Source of the DNA: WLMZ01 sp031410915
Lineage (GTDB): Bacteria; Actinomycetota; Acidimicrobiia; Acidimicrobiales; Ilumatobacteraceae
DNA length: 64,000 nucleotides
Direction of reading: 5' to 3'
Assembly: GCA_031410915.1 (NCBI GenBank)
Contig: JANNZY010000196.1
Span: 39,594 to 103,593 of the forward strand
A model generated the notes under the pieces. It was not told where the DNA came from. It made no database searches and saw nothing but the letters and a program-made list of their open reading frames with translations. The translations under genes were made by a program, and so were the position numbers. This document shows, in pieces, positions 21,041 to 29,544 of the stretch. Within the stretch, counting starts at the first letter, position 1. Each line of letters begins with the position of its first letter.

Positions 21041-23778
21041 CGCAGCTCCCAGACGCGCACGTTCGGTCGGTCGAAGCGATCGACCAGCGTGCGATCGCGT
21101 TCGAGGTCGGCCAGCGCACTGCCGACCTTGGCCGACGTGTCCTCGGCGTTGAGGACGCGCTCGGTGGCCAGCACGTACACCGCACCGGTGCCCTCGGGCA
21201 GGCGCGAGCCGAGCGGCAAGGCGCGGATGTCGGGCGCGTAGTAGGCGATGACGTCACCGAGATACGACGGCTCGTAGAGCAGCACCGCCTCGCCGTTGCC
21301 GCCCGCGGCAGGTTCGTCGCGGATGCCCTCGTGTACCTGGGCCAGCGCGCCCTGGAAGTCGTACAGACGCGGGTTGGCACCATTGAGCTGCTGATCGACG
21401 AGGCCGACCGCCATCGTTGCGGTGAGCACGCCGGCCGCGGCCAACAGCGCGACACGTCGCTTCGTCGTGGCGGTCACCAGTCGCGCGCCGAGCAACAACA
21501 TCGCCGGCACAGCGCCGGAGAAGTAGCGCAGCTCGAACAGGTCACGCTTGATCGAGCCGATCAGGAACAGCGCAGCCATCGGCAACACGAACAATCCCAG
21601 CAGCAACACACTCGGGCCCGATCGACCGCGGCCGAGGAGCACGAGGAGGAGCAGCATGATCAGCGGCCACAGCGCAGCGATCTGCACCATCACGCCGTCG
21701 GCGTGATATCCCCAGATGCCCCAGATCAGGTTCGCGCCGACGGCGTAGACCGAGATCGCGCCGCCGATGGTTGAGCTATTCGCGCCGGCCTGGCCGGGCA
21801 CCAGCCCGTCGCTGCGGTTGGAGTAGGCACCGAACTGGGCCTGCAAGATCGGCACGAGCGGGATCAGCGCGACCAGGATGAGCGCCGACGCGCTCAGCCA
21901 ACCGCGCGCTAAAGATCGAACCCGAGCACGGTCGCGGCGGTCGCGCCACAGCACCCAGGCGAATCCGAACTGCTGCACCATCACCGGCAGGAAGGCGAAG
22001 TACTGCGTCCAGATCAATGCCGCAGTGGCGACTCCGTAGAGCAGCCAGTCGCGCCGCAGCCCACGGCGGATCGCCTGCACCTGCGCGCCAACGGCAAGCG
22101 CGGCGAACAACATGAACAGCGCGTACATGCGGGCCTCTTGCGAGTACCAGACGCAGAACGGCGCAACGCTGGCGAGTGCGGCAGCAACCCAACCGGTTCG
22201 TCGGTCGTAGATCACCCGGCCGGTCCATGCCATGGCGGGCACGAGTGCCACACCGGCGATCAGCGACGGCAGCCGGACGGCGAGCTCGGACGTGCCGAAC
22301 AGGCGCACTGTGATCCACAGCAGGGCATGGTGCAATGGCGGGTGCACGTCGGTGTTGCGCATGTCGGCCAGCATCTGCGCGAACGGCATCTGCGCCTGGC
22401 GCACACTGATCGCCTCGTCGACCCAGAGACCACGGCTGGTTGCGATGCGAATGTCGGCCGCCACGATGCAGAGTGCGATGATTGCCAGCGTGCCGGTGCG
22501 GTAGCGCAGCGGAATCCGCCGCAGGGTTGTCGAGCGCTCGCGCACGACAGGTTCGAACGACAGCACCGTCGCGAGTGAAGCGCTGACGACGAGGGTGATC
22601 GTGACGACGGCTCGCACGGAATCGCCGAGCGTGACGAGCGCGACGATCTCGGCCCCGAGCGCGACGACAACCGATGTCAGTGCGAACTTCCCGTCGCCGG
22701 TCGCGCATCGATGCGCGGCCAGCACACGAACGAGTCCGACGGCAGCCATCGCAAGCAGGTACAGGCCGACGAGGCCGGCCGACGGGGCGCGGTCGCGGCC
22801 GAACATCGGAGCGATCATCGAGTCGGCGAGCAACGTGCCGGCGGCGGCGATGGTCAGCCCGACGGCAACGGTCAACCACACGGCGGCGGTCGCCGCCCGG
22901 GCACGCTGCCGCGCGGCGGCGGGAAGCAGCACCATCGGCACCGTCGCCGTGGCGAACACGGCTGCGCCACCGACAGTGGAGAGCACGGCGAACGAGGCCG
23001 CGCCGATGGCGTCGAGCCGGCTGTTGGCGATGACGAGATCGATCGACTGCAACACGGCGATCGCCACGAACGAGCCGGCGACCAGCGCCGCGTGACGGCC
23101 CGGCGCGGCGGCCGGCGTCGAGCCGATGTCGTCGACGACATTGCTCGCACGGGTGCACACGGCGAGCGCGGCATACCCGGCCACGACCGTCGCGACGGCA
23201 GCACCGACCGGACCGGCCACGAGCGCGAGGGTGATGCCGAGGCAGATCCTGACGGCCGGCTCGGTCAGCAGGCTGCGCACGAGCACGTCGTGGCGCTCGG
23301 TCCCGTAGGCGACGCCGCGAGCCAGTCCGAGCAGACCTGCGCCGGGCGCTGCGACGGCGAGCATCAACACGAGCGGGATCGGCAGGCCGAGGGCTCGCGC
23401 CAACGGCCACGCGCCGACCGCCAACGTGACCGCAACGACGACGCCGGCACGAGCAACCGTGTGGCGCACGGCTGCGATGCGGTGCGGGGCCAGCGCCCCG
23501 GCCGCGCTCAGAGCGGCAGCAGGAAGGTGCAACAGCATGTACAACGCGATGAACGTGACGACGTCGGCGTAATCGCCGGCACCAAGGATCTTCGCCGCGC
23601 CGACCGCGAACACGAGATTGCCGATACCCGCGACGGCCTGGCCGGCGATGACGGGAACGTGCGGTCGCAATGCGCGAGCGGTGGCGGCGCGGCTGGTGAA
23701 GACCGCTGTGGTCGGGATCGTCGCGGCAGTCGCGGCAGTCTCGGCAGTCTCGGCAGTCTCGATGATGACGCTCACCAC
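21037..23778 (-). CDS. Fusion of polysaccharide flippase-like and GT39/ArnT-like domains
   Basis: A 913-residue integral membrane protein. Residues about 35-440 contain about twelve helices in a Wzx/MATE-like arrangement (HVPVIAGQAVAGIGNLVFAVG onward). From about 450 it resembles a GT39/GT83 polyprenyl-phosphate-dependent glycosyltransferase: GLWVDEAISVRQAQMP with the catalytic Asp-Glu, DVHPPLHHALLW, and WYSQEARMYALF. Such enzymes transfer a lipid-linked sugar on the outside of the membrane. Uniting flipping and transfer in one chain is unusual. The first 20 residues contain ETA/ATA repeats encoded by 9-base tandem units. Start is GTG 23778 or GTG 23775; the latter gives a GTGA overlap with the upstream stop. 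Confidence 0.75.
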   Translation of the reverse strand: MVSVIIETAETAETAATAATIPTTAVFTSRAATARALRPHVPVIAGQAVAGIGNLVFAVGAAKILGAGDYADVVTFIALYMLLHLPAAALSAAGALAPHRIAAVRHTVARAGVVVAVTLAVGAWPLARALGLPIPLVLMLAVAAPGAGLLGLARGVAYGTERHDVLVRSLLTEPAVRICLGITLALVAGPVGAAVATVVAGYAALAVCTRASNVVDDIGSTPAAAPGRHAALVAGSFVAIAVLQSIDLVIANSRLDAIGAASFAVLSTVGGAAVFATATVPMVLLPAAARQRARAATAAVWLTVAVGLTIAAAGTLLADSMIAPMFGRDRAPSAGLVGLYLLAMAAVGLVRVLAAHRCATGDGKFALTSVVVALGAEIVALVTLGDSVRAVVTITLVVSASLATVLSFEPVVRERSTTLRRIPLRYRTGTLAIIALCIVAADIRIATSRGLWVDEAISVRQAQMPFAQMLADMRNTDVHPPLHHALLWITVRLFGTSELAVRLPSLIAGVALVPAMAWTGRVIYDRRTGWVAAALASVAPFCVWYSQEARMYALFMLFAALAVGAQVQAIRRGLRRDWLLYGVATAALIWTQYFAFLPVMVQQFGFAWVLWRDRRDRARVRSLARGWLSASALILVALIPLVPILQAQFGAYSNRSDGLVPGQAGANSSTIGGAISVYAVGANLIWGIWGYHADGVMVQIAALWPLIMLLLLVLLGRGRSGPSVLLLGLFVLPMAALFLIGSIKRDLFELRYFSGAVPAMLLLGARLVTATTKRRVALLAAAGVLTATMAVGLVDQQLNGANPRLYDFQGALAQVHEGIRDEPAAGGNGEAVLLYEPSYLGDVIAYYAPDIRALPLGSRLPEGTGAVYVLATERVLNAEDTSAKVGSALADLERDRTLVDRFDRPNVRVWELR
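23724..23759. repeat. Four 9-base tandem repeats at the start of the fusion gene
   Basis: Units CGGCAGTCG, then CGGCAGTCT three times, encode the ETA/ATA repeats near the N-terminus of the flippase-GT39 protein. Nine-base units keep the reading frame, so copy-number change would alter the length of the N-terminal tail and not switch the gene off. Confidence 0.85.
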
Positions 23779-24893
23779 GTCCCCCGTCCCGTGGACAACG
23801 CGAGCCCGGCGATCGTGGCCGGCTCGGCGACGGCGCCGTCGGCGAGCAGCAGGTCGAGCAGCTGGAAGGCGTCGCGTGCGGCACTGATCTCGTGCTCGAT
23901 CGCCATCGGCCGCGGTGGCTCGTTGTCGAGCGCGCAGGCGATGGTCGCCCGCATCACATCTGCGGTGGCGTAGCCCGGCACCGACGGTTGCTGCATGCGC
24001 CGCGCCATCGCCGCGAGCTTGGGCTCGTGCGAAATCGCGACGAAGCGCGTCCCCGCCGCGGCCGCTGCCACGAGCGCGTGGAAGCGCAGGCCGATCACCA
24101 GGTCGTCGCCGGCGAGGGTGGCCGCCGCGTCAGCGAGATCGTCCGGGGGGTCGATGATCTCGCTGCCAGCGACGCGGGCATGGATCGTCCGCGCCAGGGC
24201 ATGATCGTGGTCGTTTCCGGCGCGATCGCTCTGCCACGGTTGCAGCCGGATCGTCCAATCGGCGGCCAGTGACTGCAGCGTCTCGACGAGCGTGTCGACG
24301 ACGGCGCGATCGCCGCCGAGGTGGCTGAGCGCGACGGTGATCGTGCGCCGGCCACGCATGCCGCGTTCGTCGGCCACGGTGCCGTCGAACAGCGTCCAGG
24401 CCGGGTCGGACGCGATCCAGAACGGTGGGCGGACACCGGCATCGGTGAGCACGGATGCGGACTCTTCGTCACGCAGCACGAGCAGGTCGAGCCGTGGCGC
24501 GATCCAGCGCGACAGCGCACGAGCTGTGCGGCCACGCAGGTCTCCCGCGCCGACGCCGATGGCCGCCGTACGCACGCCCCGGGCCCGCGCCCCGGCCACG
24601 AGCGTGGCGGTGTTGCGCAGCAGTGCTGCGCCGCCGCGACCCGTTGACGGGTGCAGACGCTTGAAGATCGTGCCTCCGCCGATCACGACGGCATCGGCAC
24701 CGCGCACCGCGGCGGCGACGCTGCGAGCGTGGGACGGGATCGAGCTCACGCCGAAGGCCGCGCTCGTGGCCGATGGATCGGCGCTGACGACGGTGAGTGA
24801 ATGGGCGACGAGCGCGTGGCAGAACGCCGCGCACAGCGCTTCGTCGCCGGGGTTAGCTTGCCCGAAGGCGCCAACGAGAATGACGTTCGACAT
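23772..24893 (-). CDS. Polysaccharide pyruvyl transferase family protein
   Basis: A 373-residue protein (CsaB/WcaK-like). The start VILVGAFGQANPGDEAL, the VVIGGGTIFKRLHPS motif near residue 80 and the late LVIGLRFHALVAAAAAGTRFVAISHEPK are the hallmarks of the family, which transfers pyruvate ketals from phosphoenolpyruvate to sugars in surface polymers. ATG 24893 has an excellent AGGAGG 6 bases upstream, which sits inside the 3' end of the preceding GT4 gene (41-base overlap). Acidic pyruvyl groups would make the polymer anionic. Confidence 0.85.
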   Translation of the reverse strand: MSNVILVGAFGQANPGDEALCAAFCHALVAHSLTVVSADPSATSAAFGVSSIPSHARSVAAAVRGADAVVIGGGTIFKRLHPSTGRGGAALLRNTATLVAGARARGVRTAAIGVGAGDLRGRTARALSRWIAPRLDLLVLRDEESASVLTDAGVRPPFWIASDPAWTLFDGTVADERGMRGRRTITVALSHLGGDRAVVDTLVETLQSLAADWTIRLQPWQSDRAGNDHDHALARTIHARVAGSEIIDPPDDLADAAATLAGDDLVIGLRFHALVAAAAAGTRFVAISHEPKLAAMARRMQQPSVPGYATADVMRATIACALDNEPPRPMAIEHEISAARDAFQLLDLLLADGAVAEPATIAGLALSTGRGTW

Positions 24894-26040
24894 GGAGCAC
24901 CTCCTGGTACAAATCGGCGTGCTGGCGGGCAACGGCAGGCCAGCGTCGACCGGACGCGAGGATCTCGGTCCAGTGCCGCAGCTCGTCGAGAGCAGCGGGC
25001 TTGCGTGACAACAACTCGAGGTGCTCGGCCAGCGCGGCGGGCTCCATCGCGCTCGCCAGCAGACTCGGCGCGCCGGCGCAACGGGCTAGCGCCGGCGACA
25101 ACAACACCGGTGTGCCATGGGCCAATGCGAGGGCGAGCACGCCGCTTGCGGCAAATGGCTTGGGATAGGGAAAGACGGCCAGGTCGGCGGCTGCGAACCA
25201 GCGCGGGACGTCGTCTTCGCCGACCCAACCCGTGAAGCGAGCGACGTCGCCGTAGCGGCTGCGCAGCTCACTGCCGAAGCTGGACTCGCCGATCATCCGT
25301 GGGTGCTCGCCGCCGGCGACCACGAGCTGCAGCGTCGGGCCGGCGAGGCGCGCGGCCTCCAGCGCGATGTCGATGCCCTTGTACGGCGCGAGGAACCCGA
25401 AGCACATGACTGTGAAGCCGTCGTCGAGATCGAGCGCCTCGCGAGCAGAATCGCGGTCCGTCGGGTCGACCGTCTCGATGCCGTGGGGGATGACGGTTGC
25501 CCCGGGAACGATGCGGGAAAAGGTCGGCTCGTGCACGATCGTCGCGTTCGCCATTGCCTGGATGGAACGCTGCACACCGGCGATGCCGAGGCGGGCAACG
25601 GCCGCGGGGGCGTGCACACGATGCAGCCGCGTGTAGCCACGATCGATCTCGCTCGGGTCGACCACCTGGTGCATGGTGACCACGAGCGGCATCGCCGCGC
25701 GGCGCAATGTCGCCAGTGCCGGCAACAGGCCGGGAATGGACGGCGGGCCGCCGTACAAGAACAGCTCCCACTGCAGGTGCACGACTTCGCAATCCGCGTC
25801 GACCGCGGCGCGCGCGGCCTCGGCCAACGCATCGCGGCCGAGATCGAAGGCGCGGCGCACGTGCACCGGGCCGTCGTCGAACTGCGACGGGTCGCCGGGC
25901 AGGCGCTGGGCGATGACGGTCACCTCGACGCCCGTTGCGGCCAGCGCGTGCGCCAGGTTCGCGGTGTACGAGGCAACCCCGCTGTGGCCGCCGTGGCGTT
26001 CGCCGAACGGCGGGTACGGGGCGATGACGGCGAGCCTCAT
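24853..26040 (-). CDS. GT4-family glycosyltransferase
   Basis: A 395-residue GT-B enzyme. The N-terminal domain opens RLAVIAPYPPFGERHGGHSG with the donor-side glycine-rich loop; the C-terminal Rossmann domain has VMCFGFLAPYKGIDIALEAA and a late VFPYPKPFAASGVLALALAHGTPVL (the EX7E-like region, with the first Glu replaced). It should add a sugar to a lipid-linked intermediate in the cytoplasm. Its ATG overlaps the upstream GT2 stop (ATGA) and its 3' end carries the ribosome-binding site of the pyruvyltransferase gene. Confidence 0.87.
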   Translation of the reverse strand: MRLAVIAPYPPFGERHGGHSGVASYTANLAHALAATGVEVTVIAQRLPGDPSQFDDGPVHVRRAFDLGRDALAEAARAAVDADCEVVHLQWELFLYGGPPSIPGLLPALATLRRAAMPLVVTMHQVVDPSEIDRGYTRLHRVHAPAAVARLGIAGVQRSIQAMANATIVHEPTFSRIVPGATVIPHGIETVDPTDRDSAREALDLDDGFTVMCFGFLAPYKGIDIALEAARLAGPTLQLVVAGGEHPRMIGESSFGSELRSRYGDVARFTGWVGEDDVPRWFAAADLAVFPYPKPFAASGVLALALAHGTPVLLSPALARCAGAPSLLASAMEPAALAEHLELLSRKPAALDELRHWTEILASGRRWPAVARQHADLYQEVLHVERHSRWRLRAS

Positions 26041-26750
26041 CGCGTGCCGATCAGCATCGTGCGGTGGTGGATCCACAGCCGCATCGCGCTGGACAGCATG
26101 CGCATCGAATCGCGACCGGCGCGCAGCTTCGAGCCGGCCTGGTCGATCCACACCGTCGGCTCCTCGACCACGTCGTAGCCGAGCCGATTCGCGAGCACGA
26201 GCAGATCGACGTCGAAGAGGAAGTCGCGCGACGACATCAACGGCACGACGTGTTCGGTGACGCGGCGGTGCAGCACCTTGGCCCCACACTGCGTGTCGGC
26301 GTAGGGCAGTTTGAACAACCGGCGCACACCCCATGCGAAGCCGGTCGACGTCAACGATCGCCGGCCACCGCGCCGGCAGGGCGTGAACGACGACGGCAAC
26401 CGCCGGCTGGCGATCACGCCGTCGCAATAGCCGGCGCGCTCGGTCATCCGCGCCAGCTCACCCGGTGGGGTCGCGCAGTCGGCGTCGACGAAGCCGACGA
26501 GATCGGCATCGCAGCGCCGGAACGTCTCCATCAGCACCCCGCCTTTGCCGAGCTTGGGGAACTCATGGAGCACGACCCGCGAATCGGCGGCCGCGTGATG
26601 GCGGACGATGTCGGCCGTCGTGTCGACGCAGCCGTCGAGCGCGACGTGGAAGCGCACGTCGTCTTGCGGGAATCCGGTTCTGTAGGCATTCAGTGTGCGC
26701 TCGATGCGTGCTTCTTCGTCGTGTGCGGGAATGACAATGTCCAGGGACAT
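26037..26750 (-). CDS. GT2-family glycosyltransferase (dolichyl-phosphate glycosyltransferase-like)
   Basis: A 237-residue soluble GT2 without membrane helices. Motifs: DIVIPAHDEEARIERTL, a nucleotide-binding Asp in VALDGCVDTTADIV, KGGVLMETFRRCDADLVGFVDADCATPP (DxD), and DTQCGAKVLHR. The order resembles ALG5/DPM-type enzymes that charge polyprenyl phosphate. That would supply the lipid-linked sugar used by the GT39-like domain two genes downstream. First gene of the polysaccharide operon. ATG has GAGGAGG about 10 bases upstream, so this operon has a leader. Confidence 0.83.
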   Translation of the reverse strand: MSLDIVIPAHDEEARIERTLNAYRTGFPQDDVRFHVALDGCVDTTADIVRHHAAADSRVVLHEFPKLGKGGVLMETFRRCDADLVGFVDADCATPPGELARMTERAGYCDGVIASRRLPSSFTPCRRGGRRSLTSTGFAWGVRRLFKLPYADTQCGAKVLHRRVTEHVVPLMSSRDFLFDVDLLVLANRLGYDVVEEPTVWIDQAGSKLRAGRDSMRMLSSAMRLWIHHRTMLIGTR

Positions 26751-27202
26751 GGCGGGGCCTCCTCAGGAGAGAACGTGGTGGCTTGGGACCAAGGGCCGCC
26801 ACGTCGTCGTGGCACCGGTCGAACTCGAGCGCCATCAATGTAACCCGCGGCTCGCGAGCGCTCACCGGCCTCGCCGCCATTTCAACCGAAAGGACGATTT
26901 GTGCTTGCGGCCAAACCGGGGTCGTGCGGCCGGCTCCCCCCGACCCAGTCGCGAGACCCGTCGATCAACCTCGTGAACCGGCCGATAGTGCCCGTATCCA
27001 GGCCCGCAGTCGAGCGAACGACGCGATCGACGCCGATGTCGACGCGACGCTGGACACGCCGGAACTGCTGCCCGAAGTGCCAGCGTTCACACCGCGAGAG
27101 TCCCGGTTCGGTCGACAGCGTCAGCGGTCGCAGCGCCAGCACGAGACCCCGATGGCGCGCCGAATTTCTCGACGAGCAGTGACCGCCACGGGGGACGTCA
27201 GG
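26751..27202. other. 452-base intergenic region upstream of polysaccharide operon
   Basis: No convincing gene. Several overlapping open frames exist on both strands but their predicted proteins are Arg/Ser/Thr-rich and unlike real proteins. The stretch around 26820-26910 is slightly less GC-rich and should contain the promoter of the minus-strand polysaccharide operon and the terminator of the hydrolase gene, but I cannot assign exact elements. I looked for a c-di-GMP riboswitch upstream of 26750 and saw none. Confidence 0.4.
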
Positions 27203-28153
27203 TCAGCCGAGCAGTTCCTTCACGGCGGCGACGACGGCACTGGGCTGCTCCTGGGGCAGGTTGTGGCCGGCGTCGGCCACCAGGCGTACATCGCGCAGAT
27301 CGGCGAACTCGGCCGGCGGCGAGCCGAGATCGTCGGCAGCGTCTGACTCGGATTCGACAGTCTCGCGGTATCCGTCGTCCTCGCTCTCGGGGGGATCGAC
27401 GCCGTCGTCTGCGCCGAGCAGCACGATCGTCGGCACGGAGATGACCGGCGTGGTCGCGAGGCGGGCCTCGATCGCGTCGTACGCCGGATCGCCACCGACG
27501 AGGCCGAAGCGGTGACGGTACGAGTGCACCACGACGTCGACGAAGTCCGGGTTCTCGAACGAACCCGCGGTCCGGTCGAACGTGTCGTCGTCGAACCACC
27601 ACGTTGGCGACCACAGCGTCCACAGCAGCCGGGTCAGCTCGCGCCGATTGCGGCGCAAGCCCTCACGCCCGCGGCCGCTGTGGAAGTAGTACTGGTACCA
27701 GAAGCGGTACTCGTACTCGGGAGGCAGGGGATGCACCGAGGCGGCGATGTTCTGGATGTTGTAGCCACCGACGGTCACGAGACCACGAACGAGCTCGGGC
27801 CACAGCGCGGCGACGATGCACGCGGCTCGTCCGCCCCAGTCGTAGCCGGCGAGCACGACCGGACCGAGGTCCAGTGCAACGAGCAGGTCGCGCAGGTCCG
27901 CTCCGAGGGCGGCCTGCTGGCCCGATCTGGGTCGTGCCGGGTCGACGAACCTGGTCGGCCCGTAGCCACGCAGGTACGGCACGATCACCCGGCACCCGGC
28001 CCCGGCCAGCGCCGGCACGACCTGGTCGAAGGCGCGCACGTCGTACGGGAAGCCGTGCAACAACACCACGGCGGGACCGCCGACGGGGCCGGAGACCTCG
28101 TACGCGATGTCCAGCGCGTCGGTGCGAACGGTGGCGAGCGACGTCTCGGTCAT
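27203..28153 (-). CDS. Alpha/beta hydrolase (epoxide hydrolase/haloalkane-type)
   Basis: A 316-residue alpha/beta-hydrolase. Oxyanion-hole motif LLHGFPYDVRAFDQV, nucleophile elbow AGYDWGGRAA with Asp as nucleophile (GxDxG, as in epoxide hydrolases and haloalkane dehalogenases, not Ser), and a late VADAGHNLPQEQP with the catalytic His. Hydrolytic ring-opening of an epoxide or dehalogenation is therefore more likely than esterase activity. ATG 28153 is chosen over 28162 because TAGCAT (28161-28166, minus strand) ends 7 bases upstream. Confidence 0.83.
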   Translation of the reverse strand: MTETSLATVRTDALDIAYEVSGPVGGPAVVLLHGFPYDVRAFDQVVPALAGAGCRVIVPYLRGYGPTRFVDPARPRSGQQAALGADLRDLLVALDLGPVVLAGYDWGGRAACIVAALWPELVRGLVTVGGYNIQNIAASVHPLPPEYEYRFWYQYYFHSGRGREGLRRNRRELTRLLWTLWSPTWWFDDDTFDRTAGSFENPDFVDVVVHSYRHRFGLVGGDPAYDAIEARLATTPVISVPTIVLLGADDGVDPPESEDDGYRETVESESDAADDLGSPPAEFADLRDVRLVADAGHNLPQEQPSAVVAAVKELLG

Positions 28154-28160
28154 CGGGTGC

Positions 28161-28170
28161 ATGCTAGAGA
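28161..28170. promoter_or_regulatory. Overlapping divergent -10 elements
   Basis: ATGCTAGAGA holds a minus-strand TAGCAT (28166-28161) 7 bases before ATG 28153 and a plus-strand TAGAGA (28165-28170) 6 bases before GTG 28177. The two hexamers share the central TA. If both are used, polymerase binding at one should exclude the other. No Shine-Dalgarno is present on either side. Confidence 0.5.
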
Positions 28171-28176
28171 GTGGTC

Positions 28177-28551
28177 GTGAGCATGCGGTATGACGAGCGC
28201 CCGGCGGACGACACGCCCGTCCACACCGAGGAGTTGCCACCCACCCCGACGCGCGACCGCAACATCGTCGCGACCGCCTGGATCGAGGCGCCGGCCGAGT
28301 TGCTGTCGCTCGGTGCCGACTTGCCCGGCACACCCGTCGCGACCTACAAACGCCGCATCGGCGCGTGGTTGCTGTGGCGGTCGGGTCCGGCGAGCGGTGC
28401 GGATGCGCGCTACTGGGCAGCCGATGGCGCGGATCTCGCCGCGCAGCACACGTTCCGGTTGTTCCCCGACGGCACGGGTGATGGCACCGGCCCGAGCGGC
28501 CGGCACCACACCCGTTTCAGGACGTGGAAGGAGGACCTGCTCGGTCGGTGA
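28177..28551 (+). CDS. Hypothetical protein, 124 residues
   Basis: Reads MSMRYDERPADDTPVHTEEL and contains NIVATAWIEAPAELLSLGADLPG, KRRIGAWLLWRSGPASGADARYWA and a C-terminal RHHTRFRTWKEDLLGR. It looks like a soluble single-domain protein with many Trp and Arg. No family recognised. GTG 28177 fits the leaderless spacing from TAGAGA; GTG 28171 and ATG 28183 are alternatives. Divergent from the hydrolase gene, separated by 23 bases. Confidence 0.6.
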   Translation: MSMRYDERPADDTPVHTEELPPTPTRDRNIVATAWIEAPAELLSLGADLPGTPVATYKRRIGAWLLWRSGPASGADARYWAADGADLAAQHTFRLFPDGTGDGTGPSGRHHTRFRTWKEDLLGR

Positions 28552-28552
28552 G

Positions 28553-28607
28553 CAGGATCAGGTCAGCGGGATCAGCTCAGCTGGATCGGGCCGGCGGGAT
28601 CAGGCCA
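28553..28607. repeat. Short imperfect tandem repeat between genes
   Basis: About four copies of a 13-15 base unit built on GGGATCAG followed by (G/C)(T/C)CAGC or CCGGC lie between the 28551 stop and the 3' end of the peroxidase gene, running a few bases into the latter. It may act as a terminator-like structure or be a slippage product. Confidence 0.5.
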
Positions 28608-29523
28608 GTGCGGCGTCGAGCGTCTCGACGGACGGGGCGAAGTAGAACGAGCCCGAGGCCGGCGTCGAGTAGTCGGTGATCGCGTCACGGGCCTGACCGT
28701 TCATGCCGTACATGGCTTCCATGCGCTCGCGCAGCGGTGCCTGCTCGCGACAGAAGCCCATGAAGTACAGGCCGACCGTGCCGTCGTGGAAGGCGTACGG
28801 CGTGGAGCGGCGAACCATCTCGCCACGCTTGGCCTTGCTCGCGTCAGCGGTGTCGCCCTCGCGCAGTTCGACGTGAGCGAGGTGCGACGTCGGCACCTGC
28901 GTGTCGAGACGGGTGGAATCGTCCTTGGTGCGACCGAACGTGTTCTCCTGGTCCTGCAGCGGCAAACCGTTGAAGAACTTCAGGTCGTGCACCCAGCGCT
29001 GGGCGATGCAGAACGAGCCACCGGCACCGGGCTGGCCATCGGGAACGATGCCACGGTCGTGCTGATGCTCGGGCTCGGGGTTGCCCGTGCCGTCGATGAA
29101 GCCGGTGAGGTCGAGGCTGTTGCGGTAGATGAACGTCGGCGTCTCGCGGGCCACGTTCATGTGCCCGGCCACTGCGTTGCGGAAGTTGAACTGCGTCTCC
29201 CAGCACAGGTCCTTGTCGTCGGAGTGCACCCACAGGAGCAGCTCTTCCTGCGTGCCCTTGGCGACCTTGCCGTCCGGCGACTCGTAGCCGGGGTACTTCT
29301 GGAAGTCGGCCGGCACGTCGTCGGTGAGATCGGCCAGCAGCGTTGGCCCGAACAACAGACAGACGTTGATCGGTGTCGTCACGCCGACGTCTTGGCCGGC
29401 CTTGCGGACGTCGGCCAGTGCCTTCTTGATGACACCGAGGTCAGCGCCCTCGGTGCGGCTGAGATGGGTGTACCACTGGTACTTCGTGAGGTTGGTCAAG
29501 ATGGCGTGCTGAGGATTCGGCAT
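28600..29523 (-). CDS. DyP-type peroxidase
   Basis: A 307-residue heme peroxidase of the dye-decolorising (class B, YfeX-like) type. The catalytic GFIDGTGNPE motif (GxxDG, distal Asp) is near residue 145, a distal Arg follows in RRSTPY (about 238), and SHLAHVELREG contains the likely proximal heme His. It has no Tat signal, so it should be cytosolic or loaded into an encapsulin; no encapsulin gene is next to it and no clear encapsulin-targeting tail is visible. ATG 29523 follows TAGTCT with 7 bases between (leaderless). Confidence 0.92.
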   Translation of the reverse strand: MPNPQHAILTNLTKYQWYTHLSRTEGADLGVIKKALADVRKAGQDVGVTTPINVCLLFGPTLLADLTDDVPADFQKYPGYESPDGKVAKGTQEELLLWVHSDDKDLCWETQFNFRNAVAGHMNVARETPTFIYRNSLDLTGFIDGTGNPEPEHQHDRGIVPDGQPGAGGSFCIAQRWVHDLKFFNGLPLQDQENTFGRTKDDSTRLDTQVPTSHLAHVELREGDTADASKAKRGEMVRRSTPYAFHDGTVGLYFMGFCREQAPLRERMEAMYGMNGQARDAITDYSTPASGSFYFAPSVETLDAALA

Positions 29524-29544
29524 ATGGGCCAGACTAGTGGTCGC

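Noticed and set aside
26751..27202. Small coding genes in the operon leader
   Set aside because: Overlapping frames on both strands are Arg/Ser/Thr-rich and lack a start signal.
28600..29523. Encapsulin cargo peroxidase
   Set aside because: DyP enzymes are often encapsulin cargo, but no encapsulin gene lies adjacent and the C-terminus ends VETLDAALA without a clear targeting motif.
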